A DNA stretch of 64,000 nucleotides. Origin: Lingula anatina. Its lineage: Eukaryota > Brachiopoda > Lingulata > Lingulida > Lingulidae. Under the pieces are notes generated by a model that ran no database searches, was not told where the DNA came from, and saw nothing but the letters and a program-made list of their open reading frames with translations. This document shows positions 1 to 12,700 of the stretch, one piece after another; the stretch's first letter is position 1, and each line of letters opens with the position of its first letter. The position numbers and the translations under genes were made by a program. Where the stretch lies: assembly GCF_001039355.2 (NCBI RefSeq), contig NW_019775893.1, positions 1 to 64,000 on the forward strand, written 5' to 3'.

Positions 1-45
1 CCCCCCCCCCCTTCAAAATAATCCTGAATCTGCCCCTGTAACATA
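1..45 (-). repeat. End of a G/C-tract dispersed repeat
   Basis: A run of C is followed by a stretch reading (on the opposite strand) as a degenerate GGATCCAGGATTATTTGAA motif. The same motif recurs at 14716-14790 and 17735-17760, so this is the edge of a dispersed repeat family cut by the window boundary. Confidence 0.5.
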
Positions 46-137
46 ATACATGTTTGCAACAAAATTGTTTCTGAATCCACCGTTTACAAGTGGTCAGTTA
101 ATGAATTGATATGATACTCATTATTTCTCATTTACAG

Positions 138-320
138 TGGGACGGCTCTTTGGGCAAGTGGACATATAATGGTATGAAGAATATGCCACATGACATTGAT
201 TCAGATAGTGATGAGAATGCGAGTGATGATGATGATGAACGCTGTCCCAGAAGGAGCAAAAGACTAGCATCCTTGACACGTAGACTTGACCGAAGGCGAT
301 TACCTGTACATGGAATATAA
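138..320 (+). CDS. Last coding exon of an unrecognised gene (5' part outside the window)
   Basis: The exon starts after a good acceptor (TTTACAG, ending at 137) and stays open in phase 0 for 60 codons to TAA at 318-320. The peptide begins WDGSLGKWTYNG, then has an acidic stretch (DSDSDENASDDDDE) followed by a basic tail (RRSKRLASLTRRLDRRR). That acidic-then-basic pattern is common in disordered C-termini of nuclear or RNA-associated proteins, but I do not recognise the family. Candidate poly(A) signals lie at 777-782 and 1066-1071. The upstream exons are missing, so the function is open. Confidence 0.5.
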   Translation, partial: WDGSLGKWTYNGMKNMPHDIDSDSDENASDDDDERCPRRSKRLASLTRRLDRRRLPVHGI

Positions 321-1700
321 ATGCCTGAATACCTCTTTCTTATATGTGTTAACAACGGAAAGAAAAAGGTGTGCTCATGAGGGGTGGGGTATTTAAACAG
401 AAACATATATGTGGGATACACCAGATCTGCAATTGAACTGCCATGCACCCTCAGTTGTGTACAGATTTTTAAAAGACCACATGGTTTATATTCAAGGCTT
501 ACTCACCAAATGTTATATTCTAACATGCTGTCATCATTTTAAAAGTTTGTGATTATCAAAGTTGTTTCAGGAAAAATGGAATTAAACTGTTAAATGATTT
601 TAAAGAGAAGATTTAAGATTGTCTTTGCTGAGATGACATGGTTATAATGAACCAGCACTAATTAGAATCCATACTTATATAGATAAGATGGACAGATTTT
701 TAAGGTAACTTTTCTGTATCACTTTTCTGTATCACACAAAGTACATATGTGTTTTCACAAAATGAATTAAAATAGCAATAAAAAGGCATATATGAATGCT
801 CGTGCCATGCCCTTTAAGTATGGAGGGTAGTATTTAGATTTTCTTTAGATTTAGTTACCATAAAAGATAAGAAGAAAGAAAAACTTGCAAATGTGACATT
901 TAACCAAAATAAAACTAAAATGAAGAACATTTTTGGTTACAAAAATAATATTCTATCTTGCAGGTGATGCTGACACTAATTCTTTGTGATTAAGAAGGTC
1001 CTTGAATGCAAAGCACGTTATTTATTCTCTGAACTTTGAACTGAGTTTGGGTGCCTACCCTGTGGAATAAATAAAATATTGGTTTATATTTTAAGCCTTT
1101 GTTTTCAAATTTCTCTTCTTTTTCTTTGCAAGAGAGTCAAAATTCAAGATACGTGTATGGGCTATAGCTCTGTGGCATTTCACCTGTGTTTTTGGAAAAG
1201 TGTGGTATGTAAATGTCTACCTGATCTATTGGACTAAGCTAGGTGGCATGCTGTGGTGAGAGTAAAAGATTCTATGTATAGAAATTTATACTCCCAAACA
1301 GCGATTCAGATTTTATATCTTTTTTTTCTTTTTTTTTTTTTTTTTTTGGGGGGGGGGAGACAGAAAGGTTCATTTCAAAATTAAAAGTATCCCACACGGG
1401 GTGTTGCGCCAAATCAAATATTTTCCCAAGGAAAATAGCAAATGTCTCCATTGAATTTAATAATACAAAAATGTTTCTTGTACCTTTTAACAGAGAAGTA
1501 GAGCTTTTAATAAGCTTGAAGTTTTAAAGATAAAAGCACACGCCCCTTCACGTCGTCAGTATGAATCAGTTTGTGAAAGAAATCAGGTCAAACAAATGAG
1601 TTTTTCGTAAATGTTTCGTGTTTCAAAAATATTGAAAATACCCATATCAAATGTCAAGGTAATGAATAATTTAAAATCAGTCAGTATTGAAAAATAAAAA
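321..1700. other. 3'UTR and intergenic DNA
   Basis: Contains the likely 3'UTR of the upstream gene, with AATAAA at 777-782 and 1066-1071, and a poly-T/poly-G tract at 1319-1357. I see no coding exon before the GSS promoter. Confidence 0.5.
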
Positions 1701-1727
1701 TGCTAACCAAAGTTGCAAGTTCGGTTT

Positions 1728-1800
1728 CCCTGCGCAGTGCAGTCGGCTAGGGAATTCCCAAATGACGTCACACTCTTAAGGCATGGCGCATGCGCATAAC
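1728..1800 (+). promoter_or_regulatory. Probable promoter of GSS copy A (CRE and NRF1-type sites)
   Basis: A perfect CRE palindrome TGACGTCA lies at 1763-1770, and an NRF1-like GCGCATGCGC palindrome at 1786-1795. A related TGCGCAGTGC is at 1731-1740. The cluster sits just upstream of a putative 5'UTR exon that ends at 1952 with donor GTGAGT, and about 0.7 kb upstream of the first coding exon. CREB/ATF and NRF1 sites are typical of TATA-less housekeeping promoters. The motifs are seen; promoter activity is inferred. Confidence 0.5.
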
Positions 1801-2512
1801 AAGTAGGCAAAGGAGCTTGTTAGGATTACTAGTGTAGTTGCCTCTTGTGAAATTCAGAATGACCTAGCACTTTTAAATATTGTTATTCTGCTAAATTTTT
1901 TTTCGCTTTCCAATTTTGCAGATTTAAAGTTGAATCCAGCTGAAGGCTAAAAGTGAGTGCCCTTTATTCTGACATAAGTTATATTGATAATCATAATTCA
2001 TGTTTTTTGACGTTTGGACAGAGACTATAAATTATAATTCACTAAATCAGGGGAGCGGGTGAAAAGGTAAAGCTCGGTCAACTTTTAAGTGTGGTCGACC
2101 TTGAAGTACCAGGGTTGCTTCGTTGGCTTTTGCTGGAAAGCACTTAGTTTCATGCGTTAACGTTCTTTTTACGGTCTCTGATGTATGTATGCACTACCGG
2201 TATACGTGCTGCATGAATCATGGAGGAAATATTAATATTTATCATTGTAAAGTAAAATATTGCTTCAAAAAGATCCAAGTGGTATTATTAATTGTATTTT
2301 ATCTGGAAAGTCTGTTGGCTGTGAACCACTATAGATACTGGTTGAGTTAGCCACATTTTAAAACTTCATAGATTGTACACTGTTTTTTTCATACAAAATT
2401 ATTAAGTCTGCTTTAATACAAGATTTCTGTTCTTTTCAGTATTTGTGTGTGTGTGTCAGAAATGACCCAGTTTACAACTTGACGGTTGACAGAAATTTTC
2501 TGTAATTTTAGG

Positions 2513-5287
2513 ATGGAGCCATGTATGCCACTGCCTGTGAAAGAGGACGAGTTGCAGGAGCTGGTTTCCATGGCAAAAGACTGGGCCCTCACTCACGGTG
2601 AGTTGTTGAGTCAGTCAGAGTCAGGTGCGCTTCAATAGTCTGAAGGTTCAGTCCTCCAAAAAGGTTTTTAAAAAATGAGAACATATTTATCATTTGTATA
2701 AGAAAAGGTTTAGTTGGTGTAGTGAACATTCAAAGCTATGAATTTTTGGACTATTGAATGCCTCGGACTATTGTCATTCACCCAATGAGTCAGAGAAAAA
2801 AGGGACTGTCAAAAAATACTCTGCCTGATTAACTGTCCACAGGGTACAAAACTAATTTCTTTTAATTTCTCAGATATTCAAGTTTGGGTTGTAAATGTCT
2901 TAATTACCTTTTATAGCACACACATAATTGATTTTGATTTAAATATTATTAATTTGGTTTAAGAATGGGACATGATGGGTATGTTTGTCAGTCCAAATAC
3001 TCACCAGAGAGAAAGTGCCCAGGCTTCACAGGTGCTTTGTCCATGCCCAGATTAGATCTATATGTTATAGCTTTACCAACAATTACTGTTATTATTATCA
3101 TTATAGTATGTATTATTTTTAGGAAACACTATGCGCACTGCAGACAGACCAACGTCATCAGAAGTAACTAATTATGCCCCTTTTCTGCTTCTGCCTTCAC
3201 CATTCCCAGAGCGACTTTTTCACCAAGCATGCGCAGTGCAGCAAGACTTTAATCTTCTCTATCACCGAGTAGCACACGACCATGACTTTCTGCAGTCAAC
3301 TCTCCAGAGGTAAGAGAAGAGTTTAGCTGCTCTTCAACTCTCATGCTAAAATTGGTATTCAAAATTAACTTCAGCTTCTTTGAAAGTTTCTCAGAGTATG
3401 CTGTTTATTTTTCTCCAGCAAAACCATCCCTTTCTGAACATTGATTCCTTTTATTGTTGATAGTTTAGTCATATGGTTTAAGTTTTCCATTTATTTTCTT
3501 CACATGCAAATAGACTGAGAAGAATTTGGTTAATTTTTTCCAGTGCAATTAAAGTGGATGATTTCACCAAGAGATTGTGGGACATTTATGAGACAGTGAG
3601 AAAGGAGGGAATTAAACAGGTAACAAAGCACCAGGAAAAGTTATATATACCTTTAATTACACTACCCCAGTGTATATACACACTTTCCTCATTCTGAAAT
3701 GTATTTTTATCTATAGCCTTTCAATATGTGACCCAGCATGGTGGAAAGCAGTATTCACTAGAAGTGGTTTAAAATTAGAAATCTTGTCAGATTTGTAAAT
3801 TGGAATAATTTTGATTGATTTTTACTTTCATGAAAATTACAGTAAAATAACTCAATTATAAAATCACAGTTAAATAATAATGACAGTTTGCTTGTTTTTA
3901 AATGTTTCTTTATAATAAAAGGTCAACATGTGAATGAATATATGTTTTTTTAATACCAAAAATGTGCTTCTTAAAAACTTTTAACCTTGAAAAATCCTCC
4001 CACTAACTGTCACCTTATATATTTCAGCCTGTGAGTCTTGCTATCAACAGAAATGATTTTATGACTGACTCTCAGGGTCGCACCCTCTCCACCCCGGAAG
4101 ATGTGAACACCCTGGGGATCAAAGAGGTTGAGTTTAACACTATAGCTTCAAGTTTTGCTGGTCTAGAAACTCAAGTGGGGCTTTTCCACAGGTAGAGGCA
4201 ATACTTAGCTTTAATCAGGTGAAAATGAGAATGAATTTTGGTTCTGTAAGGATTGTGTTGTCAGATACGTAGTTTCATTAAATTTTCAGCAATCTGAAAT
4301 ATTTTGCCTCTGTTCCACACTTAATATAAGAGTCATTTCAACTTGGCTCTCACCAATGTTAAGAAAAGAAATCAAAATTAATGAATTGATCCCATACCAA
4401 CGTTGCTATAGAATGGGGGAAATACATGCCTTTCGATATAATTGTTTGATGTTTGGGCTTATGCTGATATTCTATATAAAGTAATAGTACATGTAGAAAC
4501 TGTTGGTGACAATGAAATGTAAGCGAATCTATGACAAAACTGTTGAGTTACAATACATGATGAAATGCTTTTTTATTTTAGGTTTATACTTGAAAGATGT
4601 GGTCTGGCAGACAAGGTCAACAAGGTATGTGTTTGGATGCCACATTCATAGCCTGCTTACAAACATACTGTAGAGCAGTATAAGGACAATCCCCCCCCCC
4701 CCCCAAACAAAAAAAAAAAAATAAAGCTGATGTCGGCACGGTCAAGTTGCATCTCTATGTATGTACATAGCAATCGCACCCTATCCTTCTTTAGAGTTAA
4801 TGAAAATGAAGGATTGTTTCCCTGGCGAACAACGAGTGGAGTATAAGTGTTATACGTGTTATATTCAGTTAATTAGAAAATAATCAGAATACAGCTACGT
4901 GTTATAGAAACTATTATATATACTAGATAGGAAACGATACTTGGTATTCTCAGTTGCGTCGTTCTAGAAGGCTACTATAGCTTAATCCCGTCTCAAGTGG
5001 GCCACATTTTGTTTTGGTATACGAACATAGCATAAGAAATGAAAGCAGGCGGCCTTTTTAAACGATTTGTGAAAATTCCTGCAGCCAACTGTTAGCCTCT
5101 GTGAAACGGGCCCACGCAGTGCATTCAAAAAAGGGTTTTGAATGGCTTCTACACTAAGCGAAAGAAGACTGAATGCTTATACATTTTGAATAAAGCTAAT
5201 ATATATATATATATATATACGGTTATGCTNTAGCCTGCTTACAAACATACTGTTGAGAAGAATAAGGAAAAACCCCCCCCCCCCCCC

Positions 5288-5345
<58 letters not shown>

Positions 5346-5647
5346 ATAAATCAGACTTCTCTGACACTGACACACCTTCCACAGTGACACAATAGCCTTA
5401 CACATTGACATTTACCAGGTGTCACAGCCAACATTGAAAAAATCTGTCATATCTTCAAACCCCAAATTGGTGAACTTTTTCTCTTATTTCAGCTACCTGC
5501 TAATACATGTGTGCCAGGAATAGCTGGTGGTATGGTCCAGGCTTGGGAACTGTATGGCAACACAGAGTAAGTCATTCAGTGTTCATAAGTTTTCTTGTTA
5601 ATTAAGTCAGCTGATAAGGCAGCTTGGTGTATGGGATTTACTTTACC

Positions 5648-5679
<32 letters not shown>

Positions 5680-8342
5680 GCCTTGGGTTACTGTGTGCGT
5701 GCCCATGTGCATGATTTGTGGAGTTTTTATTGACATTTATTATAAAAGCAGCATAATTTTACAATATTTCCTTGAATTGCAGAGCGGTGATATTGTTTTT
5801 GACGGAGACTGTTTCGAGAAACATATTTGACCAGCGCTGGCTGGAGTGGGGAATATATGAAATCAACAGCAAGGTGAAGGTCCTCAGAAGGAGTTTCGAT
5901 CAAGTTTACAGAAAGTCGCAGCTCACTGAGGATAACAAATTAATCCTGTAAGTTATTGCTTGAAATCAAGTTAAGTAATCGAGTTATGACCTTTAAAGAA
6001 ATTTGAATGTTGTTTTTATGATTGATACAAGTCTCAGAAAGGTGATTGAAGTTAGAAAGCAGAATATAACTAGTTTATTTTATTGTCAAACAACACAACA
6101 TTCCTGGTAACAGATATCTATTCCTCTGCTTAAATGGTGATGAATAGACCAAAGAAAAACATTTGGTTTTCACTTTTGAAAAGCCCCATTACTGCACAAG
6201 AAACCAAGCACCTTTTTACCTCGGAGCTGAAAATGTATTTTTATTCAGAATTTGGACTGAAAAGTTACATACCTGAAAAGAATGAATTAAAAACATGCAG
6301 ACTTCATCAGCTCGTGTCCTGTATTTCAGTGAAGGTCATGAAGTTGCTGTAGTCTACTTCAGATGTGGATACTCCCCGAATGACTACATCACAGAGGAGG
6401 TAGGTAGACGAAATAGGTGATGGGTGTTTGTAATTCATTTATAAAGGGTTTTGATAAGACTGGTGTTATTTAATACGGTAAAAGTCCATTAAGAATTTAT
6501 CTTTCAAGAGTTCAGTGCAAATGCTAGAATTTTTAGTGTATTACTGGTACATGTTCACTTAAAAAAGTCAAGTCTTCAGTCTTGGGGGTTGTAATCTTGG
6601 GAAATGTAGTATATTAGGAAGTTATCAATCTTATTTGTTTTCAGAGCATTAGTCTAATTGAAAATGTATGACTCTCATTGTAGACTACCAAAATATGCAG
6701 AGTAAACTTATGCTTATTCCCAGTCCTTCACAGATACCACAATTTTTATGTCCCTTTGTATGATAATACTTACAGCCAATGATAATTACCAAACTCCATT
6801 CTAGGACTGGACAACCAGGCTAAGGATAGAAAGGTCCACTGCCATCAAGTGTCCCAACATCTACTATCATCTGGCAGGTGCTAAAAAGGTACAACAAGAG
6901 CTTGGCAGGCCGGGAGTGGTGGAACGGTTTATACAGGACTCTGAGGCTGTGAAGAGAATTAGAGCAACTTTTGCTGGCATGTACTCCCTGGAAAGGGTAA
7001 GAGAGAGAGAGAGAGTATTTGTAAAATTCACAATTTTCCCCATGGAGAAGATTGGGTCATTACTGTATTTACACATTCAATTAAAAGATTACTATCATGA
7101 TGATAATTTTGAAGGTAGTTGACTGAAAAAAAAACGTCATAGATTACTGACACCCTTGTAATCTCCAGGATGCTGAGGGTGATGCCGCTGTTGCCATGGC
7201 AATGGAGAATCCATTCAAATATGTTCTCAAACCTCAAAGGGAAGGTGGAGGTATGTAAAAACTTTTCTGTGATCTTCATGTGACAAAAGACATATCAGAC
7301 TTGCAAAAATTTTAAACAAAGAACTGTTTCAAGCATTAGGATGTGATTGTTGGTTATCTTTGAAATCACAAGACTCATTTGCAAAAGTGGTTTAAATCTT
7401 GAATAAGTGCTTTGGAGTAACACACTTGTATTTTGGGCCATGACAAATTTTTTACCCAACTTAGGACACTGAGTATGAAGTTCTGTGAAAAAAATTTCCC
7501 CATTGTTTTTTATTACTGAAGAAAAAAAACATGTCTTGTAACATACACATCACACAGGTTAAAAATATGTATATATATATATATATATATATGAACAGAT
7601 GTTAAAAATACAAACTTATTCTTGTGATGATGACGATGATTGTTGAGGTATTTATAAATTGACAGAAAAATTATTAAAATATGATTTTATATCAATTCAG
7701 GAAATAACTACTTCGGAGAAGATGTCAGAAAGGTGTTGGAGCGTGTGCTAGACAGTGATGAAAGAATGGCATACATTCTGATGGAGAGGATCCATCCTGT
7801 GCCTTTCCAGAACTACGTACTGCGTGCTGAATCTCCTGTACAACCCAATACCATGCTCAGTGAATTGGGTGTATATGGGGTGCTTATTGGGTGAGTGAAT
7901 TGGGAATATACGTGGTGCATATACAACAGAATTGTGATATACAGGGTGCTTATAGGATAAAACTGGGAGAATACAGTGTTCACTTATGGGGAGGTTAATA
8001 TTTAGAATTTTACCCTTTTTATACCAAGGGCTTAAGAATGAAATGTGTCAGTCACTTTTTCTCTATTCTTTACTGATATTAGCCTACACGTTTCAGGCTT
8101 CTTTATCAGTCATTTTGTTTTTCTGGCTTTGCAAGTGTTTGAATTAATGTATTTGGTTCTTTGACTACACAAAGGAAAATGAAAATGATCACACCTATTT
8201 TCTTTGTTTCTTTTACAGGACCTCTGACCGTATCATCACTAACAAACAGTGCGGGCATTTACTGAGAACCAAAACCTCGGACACCAATGAAGGGGGCGTG
8301 GCAACAGGCTACTCTGCTATAGACAGCCCGTATTTAGTATGA
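2513..8342 (+). CDS. GSS: Glutathione synthetase, copy A (12 coding exons)
   Basis: Cytosolic ATP-grasp ligase that joins gamma-glutamylcysteine and glycine, the last step of glutathione synthesis. Coding exons: 2513-2597, 3123-3309, 3544-3619, 4028-4191, 4582-4624, 5493-5566, 5783-5947, 6330-6399, 6805-6996, 7169-7250, 7701-7890, 8219-8342. All have GT/AG borders and compatible phases, giving 1452 nt and 483 residues (human GSS 474). Family hallmarks: TSSEVTNYAPF near the N-terminus; metal ligands E151 and N153 in EFNTIASSF; YFRCGY at 274-279; the glycine-rich ATP lid KPQREGGGNN at 373-382; HLLRTK at 456-461 with R459 matching human R450; and GGVATG near the C-terminus. The start is the first ATG after the acceptor at 2511, and an untranslated exon probably precedes it (donor at 1953). 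AATAAA is at 8900-8905. Intron 5 contains a suspect single-N junction at 5230. The identification is secure; exon borders are hand-placed. Confidence 0.93.
4648..5303. repeat. Duplicated segment across a single N in GSS-A intron 5
   Basis: The block starting TAGCCTGCTTACAAACATAC and running into a C tract then an A tract occurs at 4648-4724 and again at 5231-5303, directly after the N at 5230. The copies are similar but not identical, so they may be two haplotype contigs joined in tandem or a local duplication. (TA)n runs lie at 5199-5219 and 5303-5342. Confidence 0.55.
5649..5681. repeat. (ATGT)n microsatellite
   Basis: Seven or so tetranucleotide units in intron 6 of GSS copy A. Confidence 0.8.
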
Positions 8343-9760
8343 TGCAACAGAACTTTCTGTATACTGTCATTATCTTGTATAGCAGGAGAGATCAGATAAT
8401 GTTGTTAACTACTGTTAATTTTAGTATAAAAACGGGATAGAATACACACTACTATAAACAGTACTTATTTTTAAAAAATTGATCGAAATCATCATGGTTT
8501 ATTTAGTACTTACTGGTGCTGAATGGGGAAACTGATGCGGATTTAAAGTCAAACAATTGTTTTTTTCTCAGGGTTTCTGATGTTACTTTGGACCATTTAC
8601 TGATCTGAAAATATCACTGTAGTGAACAATGCTAAAAACATTCCTATTTATAAAGGGATCATAACACACTAACTCAGTAAGACAAACATAAATATGTAGC
8701 ATTGCCAATAGAAGTAAAAAGCAAGAAAAAAATGCATTTAATCAGCCAGAAATGCAAGACGAGTTCTGGATAAGCATCACTGCCATATTTCAAAAATCAA
8801 GTTAACATGTCTATTGTAATATTGTTCCTTGCTGGAGGTGCTTCACCCCGAGTGAGGTGCTGGTGTAAAAGATCCGGTTGGTTCAAAATGTAAAGCTTTA
8901 ATAAAAGGGAAAATGTGCAAGATTACGCAGAGTTGCGTTTGTTATTTAATTAACCGACACCGGCAGAACTTAGCCAGTGGAAATACGCGCCAGGATTACC
9001 ATTTTGAAGAAGGTAGCATTTTTTTTTCATTATTTCGAACGATCTTACTAAGTTCATATCATTGATGTTTGCTGTGAACAGTTCATTTTGTCATTGTGAC
9101 ATTTTGAATGGGTTGCTTTGTTCTATTATACTCGGTAGAGTCCATCATGTTGGATCCGTTCCTACAGTGTATCAGTTGTTTTAGTATTTGTTTAAACAAA
9201 TTACAGCAGAAGCCGCCAGATTTATTACTCAAGATCTAACAGAAAGCCGCCAGATTTATTACTCAAGATTTCAAATCCTGTGACCCTGGATGTGTGACTA
9301 GAATGTTTTGCGACTTACAACACACTATCAGTCAAGAGCGGAGGAAATAGCTGTGTTAGGCTTTTCCATGTGGGTGAAGGGAGGGGTGTGCTCTATACCG
9401 CCTTATTCGTATCTTCACGGCGCATTTATGTCAAGGTTTCCCAGTATGCTGGTTCCGAATCCACAGAAACATTGTAACATTGAATGTCATCTTTTGTATT
9501 GATGTGTATATGCCCGCAGGAGCAAGATGACGCAGCTAACAGTTTTCAAAGTTTTTCCCCTAAATCGCACAATATATTATAGGATAAATTATTCTGTGTT
9601 TCAGACGGTGTACATTTGGGCATATAAACATGCGGAATACCAGGGGTACTGCAGTCAGAGTAGTACAAATATGCTGTTGGCAAACCGCAACGTTGGGTTC
9701 GTGTCAAAAACGACCCAGTTTACAATGTTATGGTCAACACAGATTTTTTTGTAATTTCAG
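8343..9760. other. Spacer between the GSS copies, with 5' leader region of copy B
   Basis: AATAAA at 8900-8905 probably ends copy A. A direct duplication of about 27 bp with period 34 (core AGCCGCCAGATTTATTACTC) starts at 9211 and 9245. The last 70 bp before 9760 resemble the intron end before the first coding exon of copy A, so the duplicated unit includes that intron end. Confidence 0.5.
9527..9536 (+). promoter_or_regulatory. Antioxidant-response-element-like site upstream of GSS copy B
   Basis: ATGACGCAGC fits the RTGACnnnGC pattern bound by Nrf2/CncC-Maf dimers, which regulate glutathione genes in animals. The motif is short and common by chance, so this is only a candidate. Confidence 0.25.
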
Positions 9761-9773
9761 GAAGGAGCCATGT

Positions 9774-12700
9774 ATGCCACTGCCCCTGAAAGAGGACGAG
9801 TTGCAGGGGCTGGTTTCCATGGCAAAAGACTGGGCCCTCACTCACGGTGAGTTGTTTTGTCAAAGAAGGAAGGAAGGAAGGAAGGAGGGGTTGCATTTGT
9901 TATTATATCATATCACAGACAGTAACTTCCATTTTTTGTCTTGTCAAAATTTTGACTGACTTTGTCTTCATCGAAACAGCCACTGATTAGGTTTTTCGCG
10001 CATGTGAGATTGCCCACTGGAGTATCCCACGTTGGGTGGGAGGGTTAGGGGGGTTAGGGATTGTGTTATGCTCTCTTCATACAGAGTCGTACAGAACTTA
10101 ACTCCATAGATACTAAGTTGGGTTTGTAAATGCCTTGCCTATACACAAAATTGGTATTTAATTTAAAAGAACAGGAATGTTTGACAGCACATATAGGAAA
10201 GTTGATCAGTTTAAATCCTGGTTCCAGTACCATAACTCTCCCGCATCGTTACAATTTCAAACATAGCTATTATCTGACAGAATAGCTAACCACCTGATAA
10301 AATTCTATGACCCTTAATTTTAAAACATATAACAATAACTGAATTTTTTTAAAGCGTACCTCCCCCAGACTCGAAACAAAGTGAAAAATCTTGTGTATCA
10401 TCATTCAAATAGCGTCAAGGAGAAGTTAGGGTTCTGGGTTGTATCGATGATTTTTGGTAGGGGGAGCAATAGGCCTACAACGGTGTGGGGAAGTACATAG
10501 GACACGCAAAATACTCACCAAAGCTTAGGGACCATTCCCACAGATATTTGGATCGATCTATCTCCCTGAGAAGTCTCACTCAATTGCTATCAGCTTAAAT
10601 GTCTGTCACGCTTAGTAAAGCTGCCAGGGGGTAATCTTTACCCCCTGGCTGATTTGGTAGACGTGACAGACATTTAAGCCGGTTAGTTGATAGCAATTTA
10701 GTGAGACTTCCCGGGGAGTTAGACCGATCCAGATGGATCGATCTAGGCATGGGAAACCAGTCTTAAATGCGCTGCTTTTGGGTAGTTGGCAGATGTTTGA
10801 TCTATTGCTGTTATTGGCGAGCTCAGTGGCAGTGTGATATCGTTCAATTTGTATTTTTTTTAGGAATCACTATGCGCACGGCAGACAGACCAACATCATC
10901 AGAAGTAACAAATTATGCCCCTTTTCTGCTTCTGCCTTCACCATTCCCAGAGCGGCTTTTTCACCAAGCATGTGCAGTGCAGCAAGACTTCAATCTTCTC
11001 TATCACCGAGTAGCACACGACCATGACTTTCTGCAGTCAACTCTCCAGAGGTAAAACAAGAAGGGTTCAGTTTCACTGGAAGTTTCGATCCCGAAGACTA
11101 ATGATAAAACAGATAGTCAAAATATAACTTCAGCTTCGTAAAAAATTACTGAGAGCATAAATTAGTCTTTTTTCCCCAGCAGACTGTTCCTTACTGAAAA
11201 GTCATGGTCAATCTTTTATTAATGATCCTTTATAGTTTTGTGTTTGATATTGGATAAGTAAGCCGTTTTAAGTGGTTGATTGTTTTTATTATTTTAATGC
11301 AAAATGACGAAGACATATCATATATTCAGTATATATTGTTTTTTTTTTTCAGTGTTATAAAAGTGGATGACTACACCAAGAGATTGTGGGAAATTTATGA
11401 GACAGTGAGAAAGGAGGGAATTAAACAGGTGACAATTAACCTGGAAGAGTCAAAAGAATATATACATGTCTCCAGACAGTATTTTTATACGGAAAACTGA
11501 AATTTCTATAACTGAAGCCTTTCAATATTTGACAAAGTAAGGTTAAAAAGAAAAAAAAGCATGTACACGTGTACTTTAAGTGGCGTAAAAGCGGGAAACT
11601 TGTTACAAATTTGAAAAACTGGTCTTTTGCAATTGATTCCTCATTTTCACATCGAACGATTATGAGAGATGCCTTGATATATAATAATTACAATTTTCTT
11701 TATAAAATCATCATATGAATATATGATACATGCGAACCATAAGTATGATTCTTGAAAAACCGCATTAAAATTGTGAAAATTGCCCTTTTGTTCACTAACT
11801 GTGTATATTTCAGCCTGTGAGTCTTGCTATCAACAGAAATGATTTTATGACTGACTCTCAGGGCCGCACCCTCTCCACCCCGGAAGATGTGAACACCCTG
11901 GGGATCAAAGAGATTGAGTTTAACACTATAGCTTCTGGTTGTGCTGCTTTAGCGACTCAAGTTGGGATTTTCCACAGGTAGAAGTGATACGTTTGGGGGC
12001 GTTTAGATGCTTCTTGTATTAAATTGGAAAGTTTGGTGTGTTGGTCAGCTCCGTAGGGAGATACCACACCTTCGTCAATTTTTCAACAATGCAAAATGCA
12101 AACCATTTGTGACAAACAAATATATCATACAAGTACATACATGATGAAATGTTGCTGTATTTTTCAGGTTTATATTTGAAAGATGTGGTCTCAAAGACAA
12201 GATTAACAAGGTATGTGTGAGATTGTCACACGCTCTACAGTACCTAAAATGTACTGTCATAGAATTAATTAATTAAGCGCTCTGCATTGTTCTTTACTAG
12301 TGACAACCATTGTTCTAATTGGATTGAATATTGTGGTAATGCAATTTTAATTCGCTCTTCTTTCAGCTACCTGCCAATACAGGTGTCTCAGACATAGCCG
12401 GCGGAATGGTTCAAGCTTGGGAACTGTATGGCAACAAAGAGTAAGTCACTGAGTGTTCACTCTTTTCTCTTATTAGATTATTTGACGAAGCAACTTTGTG
12501 TAACTGTACGCTATGTATAAGTTTAACTTTAGTGTTGAGATGCTAAAACGCAGTGTTATATGTGTAATGGCTTGTTCAAGGACGGAGAATTGGGCAAGTA
12601 TAGCAACAAAGACCTACTTAAATACCAATGCAAGTGATTTTTTGTACAAAAGGCACTGACATAGCTTAATCATTTTATATCTCCTCTTATAAATAAACAA

